DNA of 64,000 nt from Gallalistipes aquisgranensis (GTDB taxonomy: Bacteria > Bacteroidota > Bacteroidia > Bacteroidales > Rikenellaceae). The position numbers were made by a program, and so were the translations under genes. The stretch covers positions 310,001-374,000 of the forward strand of contig NZ_JADCJY010000002.1 of assembly GCF_014982715.1 (NCBI RefSeq), read 5' to 3'. The notes beneath the pieces are model-generated. The model made no database searches. It saw nothing but the letters and a program-made list of their open reading frames with translations, and had not been told where the DNA came from. Shown one piece after another: positions 17,289 through 27,280 of this stretch; position 1 is the stretch's first letter, and every line of letters begins with the position of its first letter.

Positions 17289-19271
17289 ATGAAACTGATT
17301 TTCAAAAACATCTTCCTCGCGCTCGGACTTCTGCTGTGTGCGGGAACCGGCTTTGCGAAACCGGCCGGAATGGAATTGAGGAACACGTTTTCCTCGTGCA
17401 GCGTGTATATCGGAGCGGATACGGAATCGCAATGCGACCTGCGTTTCCGCCAGAAGGGAACCGGCGAGTGGAAAGAGGCCTATCCCCCCGTTTACGACAC
17501 GATCTGGAAGGAATTCCGGGGCAGTATCGTCCTGCTGGACGAGGACACTCCCTACGAAGTGAAAGCCACCCTGACCCGCGACGGGAAAACGATCGGCGAA
17601 TACACGGGCGAATTCCGCACCTGGACCTCGAACCCGACCGTTGCGAAAACCGTCAAGCTGAGCTCCCTGTTCGGCAAAAAGAAGAACCGCGGCATCGCCG
17701 TCGACGGACTGAAGGGAACGGCCGACGGCTGGATCCGGATCGTGGGCGACGAGGAACTCGATGCCGGCAACAAAACGGATTACGCGATCCGCTTCACGAA
17801 CTGCGAGTACGTCATCCTGGAAGGCGCGACGATCAAGGGCGGTCTCAAATGCGGGATCGACATCACCGAAACGGTCTCCGACCTGCGCATCATCAACTGC
17901 GACATCTCCCATTGGGGCCGGGTACCCGTCAGCCAGAACAAGGACGGTCAGTACCTCGACCGGGAGGGCAATAGGATCAACAACGACGGCGGTATCCGCC
18001 TGGAACGCGGCCGGAACGTGGTCGTGGAACGCTGCTACATCCACGACCCGAACGGCCTGACCAATCCCTGGCACGGCACGATCCACCTGGGCCCCCTGAC
18101 CGGCCAGAAATACAGGCAGCGCCATCCGGTAGGCCCGTGCGGCATCTTCGTCGTGGAGAACGGCGGTAATTTCGTCGTCCGCTACAACGACATCGTGGGC
18201 AGCCAAGCCCACCGTTACAACGACGCCATCGAGGGCTGGAAGAACGGCTTCGTGGAGGGCGGCTTCAAGGAGGATGCCGACGTTTACGGCAACATGCTCG
18301 GCTACGGACAGGACGACGGCATCGAACTCGACGGAGGACAGTGCAACGTTCGCCTCTACAACAACCGTTTCGAACAGACCTACTGCGGCATGAGCCTGGC
18401 CCCGAACAAGAAAGGTCCCTCCTACATCTTCGGCAACGTGGTCTGGAACCTGGGCAGTTCGACCGGCTCGGCCAGTGCGGCCGTGAAGAACGGCGGCGGC
18501 TTCGAACACACCCTCGGACGCCAGTTCCTTTTCAACAACACGATGTACGTCTTCGGCAACGGCATGCGGGGCGTGGGTTACGGCCGCAAACCGAACGACA
18601 GCCGCGAACGGTTCATCGCCACCACCCGCAACAACATGTTCATCTCCGTCCGCAAACCCGAAGGTTCCGGCAAGGACTCCAAAGGCCAGTCCATCACCGA
18701 CCATTACGAAATTCCCGAAAACGATTTCGACTACGACATGGTCGGCAATACCCGCACGCCGGACAAGAAAGGCTTCATGAAAGCCCGGCCGGGTTCGGAG
18801 ACCCACGGCGTATTCGCCTGCCCCGAATTCACGAGCGCTTTCCACGGCGTATTCACCCTGAAGGCGAACGACCCGGGAATAGACAAGGGAACGGTGATCC
18901 CCAACTTCCGCGAAACCTTCAACGGGAAAGCCCCCGACATGGGCGCCCTCGAATACGGGGCCTCGAGCCTGATCCCGATCCGTCCGATCGACATCGAATC
19001 CGATTACTACTATGTCCGCCTGGAAGAGGGAAAGACCAAAACCGTGAAAATCGCCGTCGGCGACATCGGCAAGGAGACCGGCTTCACGATCCGCAAGGCC
19101 GAGGACATGGAGTGGCTGACCGTGACCCCTTCGGCCACCACGCTGAAACCCAACTCCACGCTGACACTCAAAATCTCCGTGAAACCGTCCGAAGAGAGGC
19201 TCGTGGGCATGTTCTTCGTCCGGCTCGACAACGGATTCTCGGTTCCGATCTCCACCGAACTCAAAAAATAA
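17289..19271 (+). CDS. Secreted right-handed parallel beta-helix protein with BACON-like C-terminus
   Basis: The protein has 660 residues with a signal peptide ending near GTGFAK. A fibronectin-III-like segment (about 28-115) is followed by a long parallel beta-helix (about 130-550) with repeated turns such as YVILEGATIKGG, LRIINCDISH and RNVVVERCYIHDP, then MGALEYG, which often ends such domains. The last 100 residues resemble a BACON/Ig domain (WLTVTPSATTLKPNSTLTLKISV). Many beta-helix proteins of polysaccharide loci are lyases, but I cannot assign a lyase family and identify no catalytic residues. It is the first enzyme gene after the stem-loop and precedes the fusion gene by 24 bases. Confidence 0.8.
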   Translation: MKLIFKNIFLALGLLLCAGTGFAKPAGMELRNTFSSCSVYIGADTESQCDLRFRQKGTGEWKEAYPPVYDTIWKEFRGSIVLLDEDTPYEVKATLTRDGKTIGEYTGEFRTWTSNPTVAKTVKLSSLFGKKKNRGIAVDGLKGTADGWIRIVGDEELDAGNKTDYAIRFTNCEYVILEGATIKGGLKCGIDITETVSDLRIINCDISHWGRVPVSQNKDGQYLDREGNRINNDGGIRLERGRNVVVERCYIHDPNGLTNPWHGTIHLGPLTGQKYRQRHPVGPCGIFVVENGGNFVVRYNDIVGSQAHRYNDAIEGWKNGFVEGGFKEDADVYGNMLGYGQDDGIELDGGQCNVRLYNNRFEQTYCGMSLAPNKKGPSYIFGNVVWNLGSSTGSASAAVKNGGGFEHTLGRQFLFNNTMYVFGNGMRGVGYGRKPNDSRERFIATTRNNMFISVRKPEGSGKDSKGQSITDHYEIPENDFDYDMVGNTRTPDKKGFMKARPGSETHGVFACPEFTSAFHGVFTLKANDPGIDKGTVIPNFRETFNGKAPDMGALEYGASSLIPIRPIDIESDYYYVRLEEGKTKTVKIAVGDIGKETGFTIRKAEDMEWLTVTPSATTLKPNSTLTLKISVKPSEERLVGMFFVRLDNGFSVPISTELKK

Positions 19272-19295
19272 ACCGACCCGAAACCACAATCTGAA

Positions 19296-21716
19296 ATGAA
19301 CCTGCTGAAAACCCTTGTCCTGGCCGCCGTCGCCTCCTGCTCTCTGGCAGGAGACAGGGCCCAGGAAAAACCGTTCGCCGAAGGCGGCTTCGTCCTCATC
19401 CCCGAAACGGAGATCCGGCACGAAGGCAAACCCGCCCGCACGGACGCATTCGAAATCCTCGACCATCCCGTCACCAATGCGGAATACAGGCTCTTCGTGG
19501 AAGCCACGGGCCATCGGGCACCCCTGCACTGGAAGGAGGGAAAGATTCCCGCCGGGCGGGAGGAATACCCCGTCATCTTCGTCAACCGCTACGACGCGGA
19601 TGCCTACACGGAGTGGCTGACCCGCACCACGGGACGAGTCTACCGTATCCCGACCACCGTGGAGTTCAGGGTCGCAGCCCAGGGAGGTCCGAAATACCGG
19701 AAATATTTCTGGGGAGACAAGGCTCCGTCGTCCACCTCTGCGGAGACGGTAAACTATAACCGCGACGGCAAACGCGTCTTCAACGAATGGGACAAATACC
19801 TCAAACCGGCCCGCTGGGGGGCGAAAAACCCGAGAGGACTCTATCAGATGGCCGGCAACGTATGGCAGTTCGCCCTGCTGAACGACGACCAGTGCACCAC
19901 CAACTTCAAATACCGGATCTACTGCCAGAGCGATATCGAACGTTCGATCATGGGCGGAGGCTGGTGTTCGCCGGCCGAATTCCTGACCTGCGGATCGGTA
20001 TTCGCCCAGTCGCCCGGACTCTGCTATCCCGACCTGGGTATCCGGCTGGTACGCGAACCGGAAGGGAAACGGTGGAGTATCCGTGAGCGCGGAGTGGCTG
20101 CCTGTGCGGACGGCGACCGTTCGATCGCCCTGAGCTGGGCCCTGCTCCCGGACGATTCCCGCACTACGGCCTTCAACATCTACCGGCAATCCGGCAAACG
20201 GAGAATGCACAGCGGATTCCGGATCAACGACCGGCCCGTCCGTACCACCTCTTTCGCGGACACGACCTGCACCCCGGGCGAACGGTACCAGTACCGGATC
20301 GTCCCCGTCCTCGCCGACGGCACGGAAGGGAATCCTTCGGAGTGGGTGGGAGCGGACGCGGGGAGTGCCCTGCAACACGTGGTGGCCGTGTTCAAACCCT
20401 ATTCACCCGTCAAAACGGGCATGACACCGGTTTTCGGCGACCTGGAAGGCAACGGCCGCACGGGCTGCGTGATCCGGCTGGACAACGGCAACAAGGAGAA
20501 TTCGCAGGACCCCGGAATCCCCGTCCAGCTCGAAGCCTTCTCCTATACGGGCAAATCGCTCTGGCGCAAAAACATCGCCGACCACGACCATGTCTTCGGC
20601 AGCGAATGCAACGCCCCCTTCAACGTATGGGACATGGACGGGGACGGACGCGACGAGGTCATCACCCTGCTTCAGATCGGCGAGCAAAACTATGTAGCCA
20701 TCCTCGACGGACTGACCGGCAAAGTGCTCCGCAAATCGCCCTGGGACCCGATGGAGACCGACATGGCGCGCTCCTCGACCCGCATTCAGATGAGCATAGC
20801 CTGCCTGGACGGGAAAAACCCGGCCGTCATCACTCAGACCGGCATCTATGAAAACGAAGTGATTTCGGCCTACGACGCCGGTCTGAACCGGCTGTGGACC
20901 TTCAAAAGCCTGATGGAAACCAGCGGCTCCGGCGGCCACAAGGTGGAAGTGATCGACGTGGACGGAGACGGCCGGCAGGAGATTTTCTACGGCACCACCT
21001 GCCTGAACCACGACGGCACGGTCCGCTGGTCGATCTACAAAAGCCACCCTGACCTGATTTCGATCCGCGACTATATCCCCTCCCGGCCGGGACTCGAAGT
21101 CTGCTATGCTGTGGAGACCTCTTCCCACGCCGGGCTGTACATGGTGGACGCCTCTACGGGCGAAATCCTCTGGGCGCACAACAGGGAGAACGACCCCGCC
21201 TGGCGGCACGCCCACATCAACTGGACGGCAGACATCTGGGACGGATCGGAGGGTATCGAATGCGTCTCCAACCGCAACGGCCACAAGGATCACCACATGA
21301 TGCTCTACTCCGCGGAAGGCAAACTGCTGATGGACGGATTCCCCTACGGTTACACTCCCGTCAAATGGAGCGGTGAGAAAGTGTGCGACCTGCTCCACGG
21401 AAACGGCGACCGAATCGGCCGGTTCGACGGCCGGGAAATCGTGCCGCTGGCAGGCGAACGCCCCAATCCGATAAAAAACAGTTCGCTCATCATGACGGCC
21501 GACCTGTGGGGCGATTACCGGGAAGAGCTCGTCGTATCGGGCACCGATACCGACGGACGACGGGCCGTATTCGTCATCACGGCGACCCGGCCGATCGACA
21601 GGATGTACGTCACCCCGCGGTCGAGTACGGACTACCGTCTCTGGCTCGCCCGCAACAAGGGCGGCGGTTACGGTTCGGTGTACGACTACCCTCTGGAACT
21701 TCCCAAAAACAAATGA
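19296..21716 (+). CDS. Fusion of a formylglycine-enzyme-like domain with a PL11-like rhamnogalacturonan-lyase propeller
   Basis: The protein has 806 residues and a signal peptide. Residues about 25-258 resemble the FGE/SUMF1 fold (DAFEILDHPVTNAEYRLFVEA, YRIPTTVEFRVAAQGG, RGLYQMAGNVWQFAL, IMGGGWC). Residues about 265-806 follow PL11 order: an N-terminal Ig-like part (LSWALL... FNIYRQ... YQYRIVPV), then propeller repeats VFGDLEGNGRTGCVIRLDNGN, NVWDMDGDGRDEVI, GGHKVEVIDVDGDGRQEIFYG and RPGLEV. PL11 enzymes cleave the rhamnogalacturonan I backbone. The family signature around GHGDAMHV..HE is changed here to SHPDLISI..VE, so activity may be altered or lost. The FGE-like part is unlikely to mature sulfatases, since none is encoded nearby; such folds can also bind ligands. 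Confidence 0.78.
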   Translation: MNLLKTLVLAAVASCSLAGDRAQEKPFAEGGFVLIPETEIRHEGKPARTDAFEILDHPVTNAEYRLFVEATGHRAPLHWKEGKIPAGREEYPVIFVNRYDADAYTEWLTRTTGRVYRIPTTVEFRVAAQGGPKYRKYFWGDKAPSSTSAETVNYNRDGKRVFNEWDKYLKPARWGAKNPRGLYQMAGNVWQFALLNDDQCTTNFKYRIYCQSDIERSIMGGGWCSPAEFLTCGSVFAQSPGLCYPDLGIRLVREPEGKRWSIRERGVAACADGDRSIALSWALLPDDSRTTAFNIYRQSGKRRMHSGFRINDRPVRTTSFADTTCTPGERYQYRIVPVLADGTEGNPSEWVGADAGSALQHVVAVFKPYSPVKTGMTPVFGDLEGNGRTGCVIRLDNGNKENSQDPGIPVQLEAFSYTGKSLWRKNIADHDHVFGSECNAPFNVWDMDGDGRDEVITLLQIGEQNYVAILDGLTGKVLRKSPWDPMETDMARSSTRIQMSIACLDGKNPAVITQTGIYENEVISAYDAGLNRLWTFKSLMETSGSGGHKVEVIDVDGDGRQEIFYGTTCLNHDGTVRWSIYKSHPDLISIRDYIPSRPGLEVCYAVETSSHAGLYMVDASTGEILWAHNRENDPAWRHAHINWTADIWDGSEGIECVSNRNGHKDHHMMLYSAEGKLLMDGFPYGYTPVKWSGEKVCDLLHGNGDRIGRFDGREIVPLAGERPNPIKNSSLIMTADLWGDYREELVVSGTDTDGRRAVFVITATRPIDRMYVTPRSSTDYRLWLARNKGGGYGSVYDYPLELPKNK

Positions 21717-21718
21717 CC

Positions 21719-23089
21719 ATGAAACGACTGCTGACAGGAATCCTCGCGCTCTGCACATGCGCCGCAGGAGAAGCCCGTGACAAAGCGTGGTACACGCAGG
21801 GCAGTTTCGCCCCGCAGGTACGCGTGGAGTGCACGGTGGAAAACACACTCGACATCGACCGGGAAAACTGTCCGGTCATCATCCGCCGGGCCGACTTTCC
21901 GGTTCCCGACCTGCATGAAATGTGGGTCACCGTGGTCGATCCGGCCCTTCCCCCCGCTCCTGCCCCCACTCCCGAGAGGCTGACGCTGCAGGGCGGCCAC
22001 GAACTGCGCCGGGAAACCAACGGCCACGCCGTCTACCACCAGGTAGACGATATCGACAAGGACGGCATCTGGGACGAAATCTTTTTCCAGACCGACCTGA
22101 AGGCAGGTGAAAAACGGACGTTCTACATCTATCTGGGCGAAAATTCCCGCGGCTGGAACAAACACTATACCCACGCCAACATCGGCAGCTACTGCCGCCA
22201 CCTGATGCCCTTCTGGGAGAATGAATACGTAGGCTGGAAAATCTGGTTCGCCAACAGTTGCGACGTCTTCGGCAAACGCAAACCGACACTGATGTCGCAG
22301 CACCTCTACATGGAGAACATCGACGGCTACGGCATCCAGACGATCGACCCCGACTACGGTTCGGATATCCAGCGCGTGGCCAACAGTTTCGGCGGCGGTT
22401 CGGTCTGTCTGTTCGAATTCCCCGAACGGCCCGATTCGGCCTCCCGGCCCCGCTTCACCCCGAAGCATTTCGAACTGGCGCCCAAATCGAAATGGAACGC
22501 CGGACAAATGTCCGATACCCGTTACACGTACGACGTGGTGTTCAACGGCCCGATCCGCTCCATGATCCGGATCAAAGGAATGAACTGGGATTCGGGCAAC
22601 GGATTCTACGAATATGTCCAGGATTACACGATCTACGCCCACACCAACTACTGCACTTCCCGGGTCCGTTTCACCACGTTCGAACCGCGGAAACAGGGCG
22701 TGGCACCGGGCTGCGGCGTACGACAAAAGCCCGAACAGGACAACTTCGTCCAGCACGGCGGACTGGTGGTGACCTCCGGCCCCGAATATATCAGCGACCC
22801 GGAGAACATCGACAACCGCCCTCCCTGGAAAGTGCCTTTCATCGGCATGGCCCTCGCCGTGAGGGAGCAGTACCGGCCCGAATACCGGTATATCCGGACC
22901 AACGACGGCAACCACACGTTCCGCGTCACTCCCGACGCACACAATGCCTACGAATACATGGTCATGGCGAGCTGGGCCGAAGGTCCGCGCTACAACACGA
23001 AGGAGACCTTCAACGCCTATGCCGAACAGATGTACCGGGAGTACAACAACCCGGTCAGAGTCGCCTGTGCCAAACCCGAACAAAAATAA
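21719..23089 (+). CDS. DUF4861 family secreted protein
   Basis: The protein has 456 residues with a signal peptide ending at GEARD. The DUF4861 pattern is visible: VENTLDIDRENCPVIIRRADFPVPDL, the acidic turn HQVDDIDKDGIWDEIFFQTDL, GWKIWFANSCDVFGKRKP, and a C-terminal beta-rich half ending near VMASWAEGP. DUF4861 proteins recur in polysaccharide loci of Bacteroidota and are presumed to act on acidic glycans. I cannot name a reaction. An ATG six bases earlier (21713) overlaps the preceding stop as ATGA and is an equally possible start. It lies between the PL11-like fusion gene and the GH2 gene in one operon. Confidence 0.75.
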   Translation: MKRLLTGILALCTCAAGEARDKAWYTQGSFAPQVRVECTVENTLDIDRENCPVIIRRADFPVPDLHEMWVTVVDPALPPAPAPTPERLTLQGGHELRRETNGHAVYHQVDDIDKDGIWDEIFFQTDLKAGEKRTFYIYLGENSRGWNKHYTHANIGSYCRHLMPFWENEYVGWKIWFANSCDVFGKRKPTLMSQHLYMENIDGYGIQTIDPDYGSDIQRVANSFGGGSVCLFEFPERPDSASRPRFTPKHFELAPKSKWNAGQMSDTRYTYDVVFNGPIRSMIRIKGMNWDSGNGFYEYVQDYTIYAHTNYCTSRVRFTTFEPRKQGVAPGCGVRQKPEQDNFVQHGGLVVTSGPEYISDPENIDNRPPWKVPFIGMALAVREQYRPEYRYIRTNDGNHTFRVTPDAHNAYEYMVMASWAEGPRYNTKETFNAYAEQMYREYNNPVRVACAKPEQK

Positions 23090-23116
23090 CACCGGTTCCC
23101 GATTAACTATCCGACC

Positions 23117-24916
23117 ATGAAAAAACGACTTATCACGCTGATCTCGCTTCTGAGCGCCGTCACCCTGAGCGCCCAGGAAGCACCCGGCTCCACCCCGCTG
23201 ATCCAAAACGTCTATGCCCGGCAGACCCAGATCCTGAACGGTTACTGGAACTACCTGATGGACCAGCAGGAGATCGGGTACTACAACTACCGGAATCTGC
23301 CCTCGCCGGACGGATTCTTCAAGGACATCCGGGTGGACAACGTCACCACCTGGAAGGAGTACGATTTCGACTCGGCCCCCGTGATGCGCGTTCCCGGCGA
23401 CTGGAACACGCAGAAACCCGAACTCTACAACTACGAGGGGACCCTCTGGTACAAGAAGAAGTTCCCGTACAGGAAATCGGCCGGAAGGGTCTTCCTCTAC
23501 TTCGGTGCCGCCAACTACGACACGAAGGTATGGGTGAACGGCGAGAAGGCCGGCGAACACGTCGGAGGATTCACCCCGTTCAACTTCGAGGTGACCGGCC
23601 TGCTCCGCGAAGGGGAGAATTCCGTGATCGTGAAGGTGGACAACAAACGTTCGCTGGATGCCGTGCCGACCGTCAATTTCGACTGGTTCAACTACGGCGG
23701 ACTGACCCGCGACGTGATGCTGGTCGAAGTGCCCGACCGCTTCATCCGCACCTACCGCATCCAGTTGGAAAAGGGCAGCGACCGCACGATCGCGGCCGAA
23801 GTCCGGCTCAGCGAGCGGAAAGCCGGGGAAAAGATCACGGTGGAGATCCCCGAACTGAACGTCAGGCGGACGGCTTCGACCGGAGCCGACGGTGTCGCTG
23901 CGTTCCGGATCGAGGCGTCTCCCGCACTGTGGAGCCCCGAAACGCCCAAACTCTACGACGTCGTGATCGCCTCGGAGACGGACCGCGTCGCCGACCGCAT
24001 CGCCTTCCGCACGATCTCCACTCGCGGTCACCAGGTGCTGCTCAACGGCAAACCCGTCTTTCTGAAAGGGGTCTGCATCCACGACGAGGCCCCCTACGGC
24101 GGCGGCCGCATCTACTCGGAAGACGAAGCGCACATCCTGCTCAAATGGGCCAGGGAGATGAACTGCAACTTCGTGCGGCTGGCCCATTACCCCCACAGCG
24201 AACAGATGATCCGCGAGGCGGAACGCATGGGCATCATGGTGTGGTCGGAAGTCCCCGTCTACTGGACGATCAACTGGGAGAGCCCCGCCACCTTCACCAA
24301 CGCGAAAAACCAGCTCAGCGAGATGATCGAACGCGACCGTAACCGCGGCAACATCATCATCTGGTCGGTGGCCAACGAAACCCCTCACAGCGAGGCCCGC
24401 GACAAATTCCTCTCGGGCCTGATCGCCTATACCCGCGCGCAGGACGACACGCGTCTGGTGAGCCTGGCCATGGAACGGCACGACATTTCGGAGAACGAGA
24501 TGACCGTGCAGGACAACCTGCACGAACTGGTCGACGTGGTGAGCTTCAACCAGTACGTCGGCTGGTACGTGGGCCGCAACGACAAGATCGACCGCGTGAG
24601 CTGGAAAATCCCCTACGGGAAACCGATCATCGTCAGCGAATACGGCGGCGAGTGCATCGCCGGGTACCGTTCGCCCGACAAGAAGATCTGGTCCGAGGAG
24701 TACCAGGCCGAACTCTACGCCAAATCTGCCAAAATGTTCGACGAACGCCTTCCGGGACTGGCCGGCACCACGCCCTGGCTCCTGAAGGACTACCGTTCCC
24801 CGCGCCGCGTGATGCCCAACATGCAGGACGGCTACAACCGCAAGGGTCTCGTGTCGGAACACGGCCAGAAAAAACAGGCTTTCTACGTCATGCAGCAGTG
24901 GTACAAAACCAAATAG
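23117..24916 (+). CDS. Glycoside hydrolase family 2 (beta-glucuronidase/beta-galactosidase type)
   Basis: The protein has 599 residues with a signal peptide ending LSAQ. The order is a sugar-binding domain (about 25-195), an Ig-like domain (about 200-300), and a TIM barrel (about 305-599). The acid/base Glu421 lies in IIWSVANETPHS and the nucleophile Glu508 in IIVSEYGGE. The start of the barrel, VLLNGKPVFLKGVCIHDEAPY, is typical of GH2. The SEYGGE nucleophile region is closer to beta-glucuronidases than to LacZ, but the substrate is not settled. As last gene of locus 1 it probably trims oligosaccharides in the periplasm. A strong terminator follows. Confidence 0.9.
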   Translation: MKKRLITLISLLSAVTLSAQEAPGSTPLIQNVYARQTQILNGYWNYLMDQQEIGYYNYRNLPSPDGFFKDIRVDNVTTWKEYDFDSAPVMRVPGDWNTQKPELYNYEGTLWYKKKFPYRKSAGRVFLYFGAANYDTKVWVNGEKAGEHVGGFTPFNFEVTGLLREGENSVIVKVDNKRSLDAVPTVNFDWFNYGGLTRDVMLVEVPDRFIRTYRIQLEKGSDRTIAAEVRLSERKAGEKITVEIPELNVRRTASTGADGVAAFRIEASPALWSPETPKLYDVVIASETDRVADRIAFRTISTRGHQVLLNGKPVFLKGVCIHDEAPYGGGRIYSEDEAHILLKWAREMNCNFVRLAHYPHSEQMIREAERMGIMVWSEVPVYWTINWESPATFTNAKNQLSEMIERDRNRGNIIIWSVANETPHSEARDKFLSGLIAYTRAQDDTRLVSLAMERHDISENEMTVQDNLHELVDVVSFNQYVGWYVGRNDKIDRVSWKIPYGKPIIVSEYGGECIAGYRSPDKKIWSEEYQAELYAKSAKMFDERLPGLAGTTPWLLKDYRSPRRVMPNMQDGYNRKGLVSEHGQKKQAFYVMQQWYKTK

Positions 24917-24937
24917 CTGCGAGACACCGTTAAAAAA

Positions 24938-24966
24938 GGGGGGAGCGATCAAAGATCGCTCCCCCC
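24938..24966. terminator. Bidirectional terminator closing locus 1
   Basis: A perfect 13-bp stem (GGGGGGAGCGATC and its complement) closes an AAA loop. It is preceded by AAAAAA and followed by TTTTT. It separates the convergent GH2 and tex genes. Confidence 0.92.
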
Positions 24967-25012
24967 TTTTTCCGTCCGAAACTGCCGGCCGGTTCCCCGG
25001 AGAGAAACTCCG

Positions 25013-27151
25013 TCAGATATTTTTCATCGACAGACTGATCCGGCCCCGCACCCGGTCGATCCCCGTCACCCGTACGGTCACCTGCTGGTGCAGCCTCACC
25101 GCCTGATTCGGATCGCTCACGTAACGGTCGGAAAGCTGGGATATATGCACCAGCCCGTCCTGCTTGACGCCTATATCCACGAAGGCGCCGAAATTGGTGA
25201 TATTGGTCACGATCCCCGGCAGCAGCATCCCTTCGTACAGGTCATCGACCGAACGCACTCCCTCCGCGAACCGGAAAGCCCGGATCGTACTGCGCGGATC
25301 GCGGCCCGGTTTGGCGAGTTCGGCCAGGATATCCGTCAGGGTGGGGATACCCGTCTTTTCGGTCACATAGCGGCGGACGTCGATCCGGCTGCGCAGCGCT
25401 TCATCCTGCAACAGATGCCGCACGTCCGTTCCCAGATCGGCCGCCATCCGCTCCGCCACTCCGTACGATTCGGGATGCACGGCACTGTTGTCCAGCGGAT
25501 TTTCGGCACCGTCGATACGCAGGAACCCGGCACACTGTTCGAACGCCTTGGGTCCCAGCCGGGGCACCCGGAGCAGTCCGGCCCGCGAAACGAAAGGTCC
25601 GTTGGCCGCACGGTACTCCACGATATTCTGTGCCAGCGCCGGCCCCACGCCCGAGACGTAGGCCAGCAGATGTCTCGAAGCCGTATTGAGGTTCACCCCC
25701 ACGTGGTTCACACAACTTTCGACCACGGCGTCCAGACTCTCTTTCAGACGTTTCTGGTCCACGTCGTGCTGATACTGTCCCACACCGATCGCCTTCGGGT
25801 CGATCTTCACCAGTTCGGCCAGCGGGTCGATCAGACGGCGGCCGATCGAGACCGCCCCGCGCACCGTGACATCGCAGTCGGGAAACTCCTCCCGGGCCGT
25901 CTCCGAAGCGGAATAGACACTGGCTCCATCCTCGCTGACAGAGAATATCTCCACCGGGTGCGGGAAAGCGACACCCCGCAGGAACGCCTCCGTCTCGCGT
26001 CCGGCCGTACCGTCGCCCACGGCGACCGCCTCGGTCCGATAACGTGCGGCCAACGCCGCGAAACGCTCCGAAGCCTCTTTCTCCCGGCCCTGAGGCGGAT
26101 GGGGATAGAGGGTTTCGCTGTGCAGCAAGGCACCCTGCTCGTCAAGGCAGACCACTTTGCAGCCGCTCCGGAAGCCCGGGTCGACCGCCATGACCCGCCT
26201 GCGACCCAGCGGCGGAGAGAGGAGCAACTGCCGCAGATTGGCGGCAAATACCCGGATCGCCTCCTCTTCGGCCCGTTCCCGCGCCTGCGCGATCGCCTCG
26301 GCCTCCATGGAGGGTTTCAGCAATCGCTTGTACCCGTCCTTCACGGCAATCTCCACCTGTTCCCGTGCGGGAGAATCTCCCCGTACGAAAATCCGTTCGA
26401 GCTGTTCCAGCGCACGCGCCTCGTCGGGCGCTGCCGCAAGCCGGAGCACCCCCTCCCGTTCCCCGCGCAGCAGAGCCAGCAGACGGTGCGACGGAATCCG
26501 GCGCAAGAGTTCCGAACTGTCGAAATAATCGGCGTATTTCACCCCTTCCCGTTCCTTTCCCTTCACCACCCGGGAGACGATCATCCCCTCGTGACGGAAA
26601 AGCCGGCGCATGGCGCTGCGGCTCCGCTCGCTCTCGCTGACCCATTCGGCCATAATGTCGCGGGCTCCCTCGAGCGCCTGCTCCGCGTCCCCGACCTCCC
26701 CCCGGACGAACCGGGAGGCCAGCTGCCCGGGCCGGGCCCCGTCCTGCCGCATCAGCAGGGCGGCGAGCGGTTCCAGTCCCCGTTCCCGGGCGACGGTCGC
26801 CCTCGTCCGCCGTTTCGGACGGAAAGGCAGGTAGATGTCTTCCAGTTGCGCGGAATCGTAGCAGGACTCGATCCGCCGGCGCAGTTCGTCGGTCAGCTTT
26901 CCCTGTTCGGCAATCGAATCCAACACGGTCTGCCGCCTCCGGAGCAATTCGGTCAGCCGTTCGTAATCCTGTTTCACGGCCGCCACCTGCACCTCGTCCA
27001 GCCCGCCCGTGGCCTCCTTCCGGTAGCGGCTGATAAAGGGGACCGTAGCCCCTTCGTCCACCAGGGCGATCACGCCTGTCACGCCGCCCTCGGGAAGCGA
27101 CCGGCCGCGGGCGATCAGCCCCGTCAGTTCCTGTTTTTGCTGTCGTGTCAT
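25013..27151 (-). CDS. tex: Tex family transcription accessory / S1 RNA-binding protein
   Basis: The protein has 712 residues in the standard Tex order: an N-terminal helical domain ([20 protein letters not shown]), a YqgF/RuvC-like fold in the middle ([21 protein letters not shown] and the [16 protein letters not shown] strand), two helix-hairpin-helix motifs ([40 protein letters not shown]) and a C-terminal S1 domain ([20 protein letters not shown]). Tex is a cytosolic nucleic-acid-binding factor, here somewhat shorter than the 770 residues of the E. coli protein. It stands alone, convergent with the GH2 gene. Confidence 0.95.
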   Translation of the reverse strand: MTRQQKQELTGLIARGRSLPEGGVTGVIALVDEGATVPFISRYRKEATGGLDEVQVAAVKQDYERLTELLRRRQTVLDSIAEQGKLTDELRRRIESCYDSAQLEDIYLPFRPKRRTRATVARERGLEPLAALLMRQDGARPGQLASRFVRGEVGDAEQALEGARDIMAEWVSESERSRSAMRRLFRHEGMIVSRVVKGKEREGVKYADYFDSSELLRRIPSHRLLALLRGEREGVLRLAAAPDEARALEQLERIFVRGDSPAREQVEIAVKDGYKRLLKPSMEAEAIAQARERAEEEAIRVFAANLRQLLLSPPLGRRRVMAVDPGFRSGCKVVCLDEQGALLHSETLYPHPPQGREKEASERFAALAARYRTEAVAVGDGTAGRETEAFLRGVAFPHPVEIFSVSEDGASVYSASETAREEFPDCDVTVRGAVSIGRRLIDPLAELVKIDPKAIGVGQYQHDVDQKRLKESLDAVVESCVNHVGVNLNTASRHLLAYVSGVGPALAQNIVEYRAANGPFVSRAGLLRVPRLGPKAFEQCAGFLRIDGAENPLDNSAVHPESYGVAERMAADLGTDVRHLLQDEALRSRIDVRRYVTEKTGIPTLTDILAELAKPGRDPRSTIRAFRFAEGVRSVDDLYEGMLLPGIVTNITNFGAFVDIGVKQDGLVHISQLSDRYVSDPNQAVRLHQQVTVRVTGIDRVRGRISLSMKNI

Positions 27152-27186
27152 CGGAATGTCTTTTCAAAAGGCCGTCCGGCCCGCGG

Positions 27187-27194
27187 CAAAGATA
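27187..27194 (-). promoter_or_regulatory. -7 element TATCTTTG of tex
   Basis: A perfect TAnnTTTG match on the minus strand, 36 bases before the tex start codon at 27151. Confidence 0.55.
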
Positions 27195-27280
27195 GGATTT
27201 TACGACGGGAAACCCAATCCGCTTCCATCCCCGTTCGGCGGTTACGCCGAAAAAAGCTATCTTCGCCGAAAAATACCGAC

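Noticed and set aside
19360-20070. Reading the FGE-like domain as a true sulfatase-maturing enzyme
   Set aside because: No sulfatase with a CxPxR-type motif is encoded nearby, and the domain is fused to a secreted lyase-like propeller.
17256-24952. Very long open frames on the strand opposite locus 1 (over 1000 codons each)
   Set aside because: They mirror real SusCD-operon enzymes, have Val/Gly/Arg-rich composition without recognisable motifs, and are expected from codon bias in GC-rich genes.
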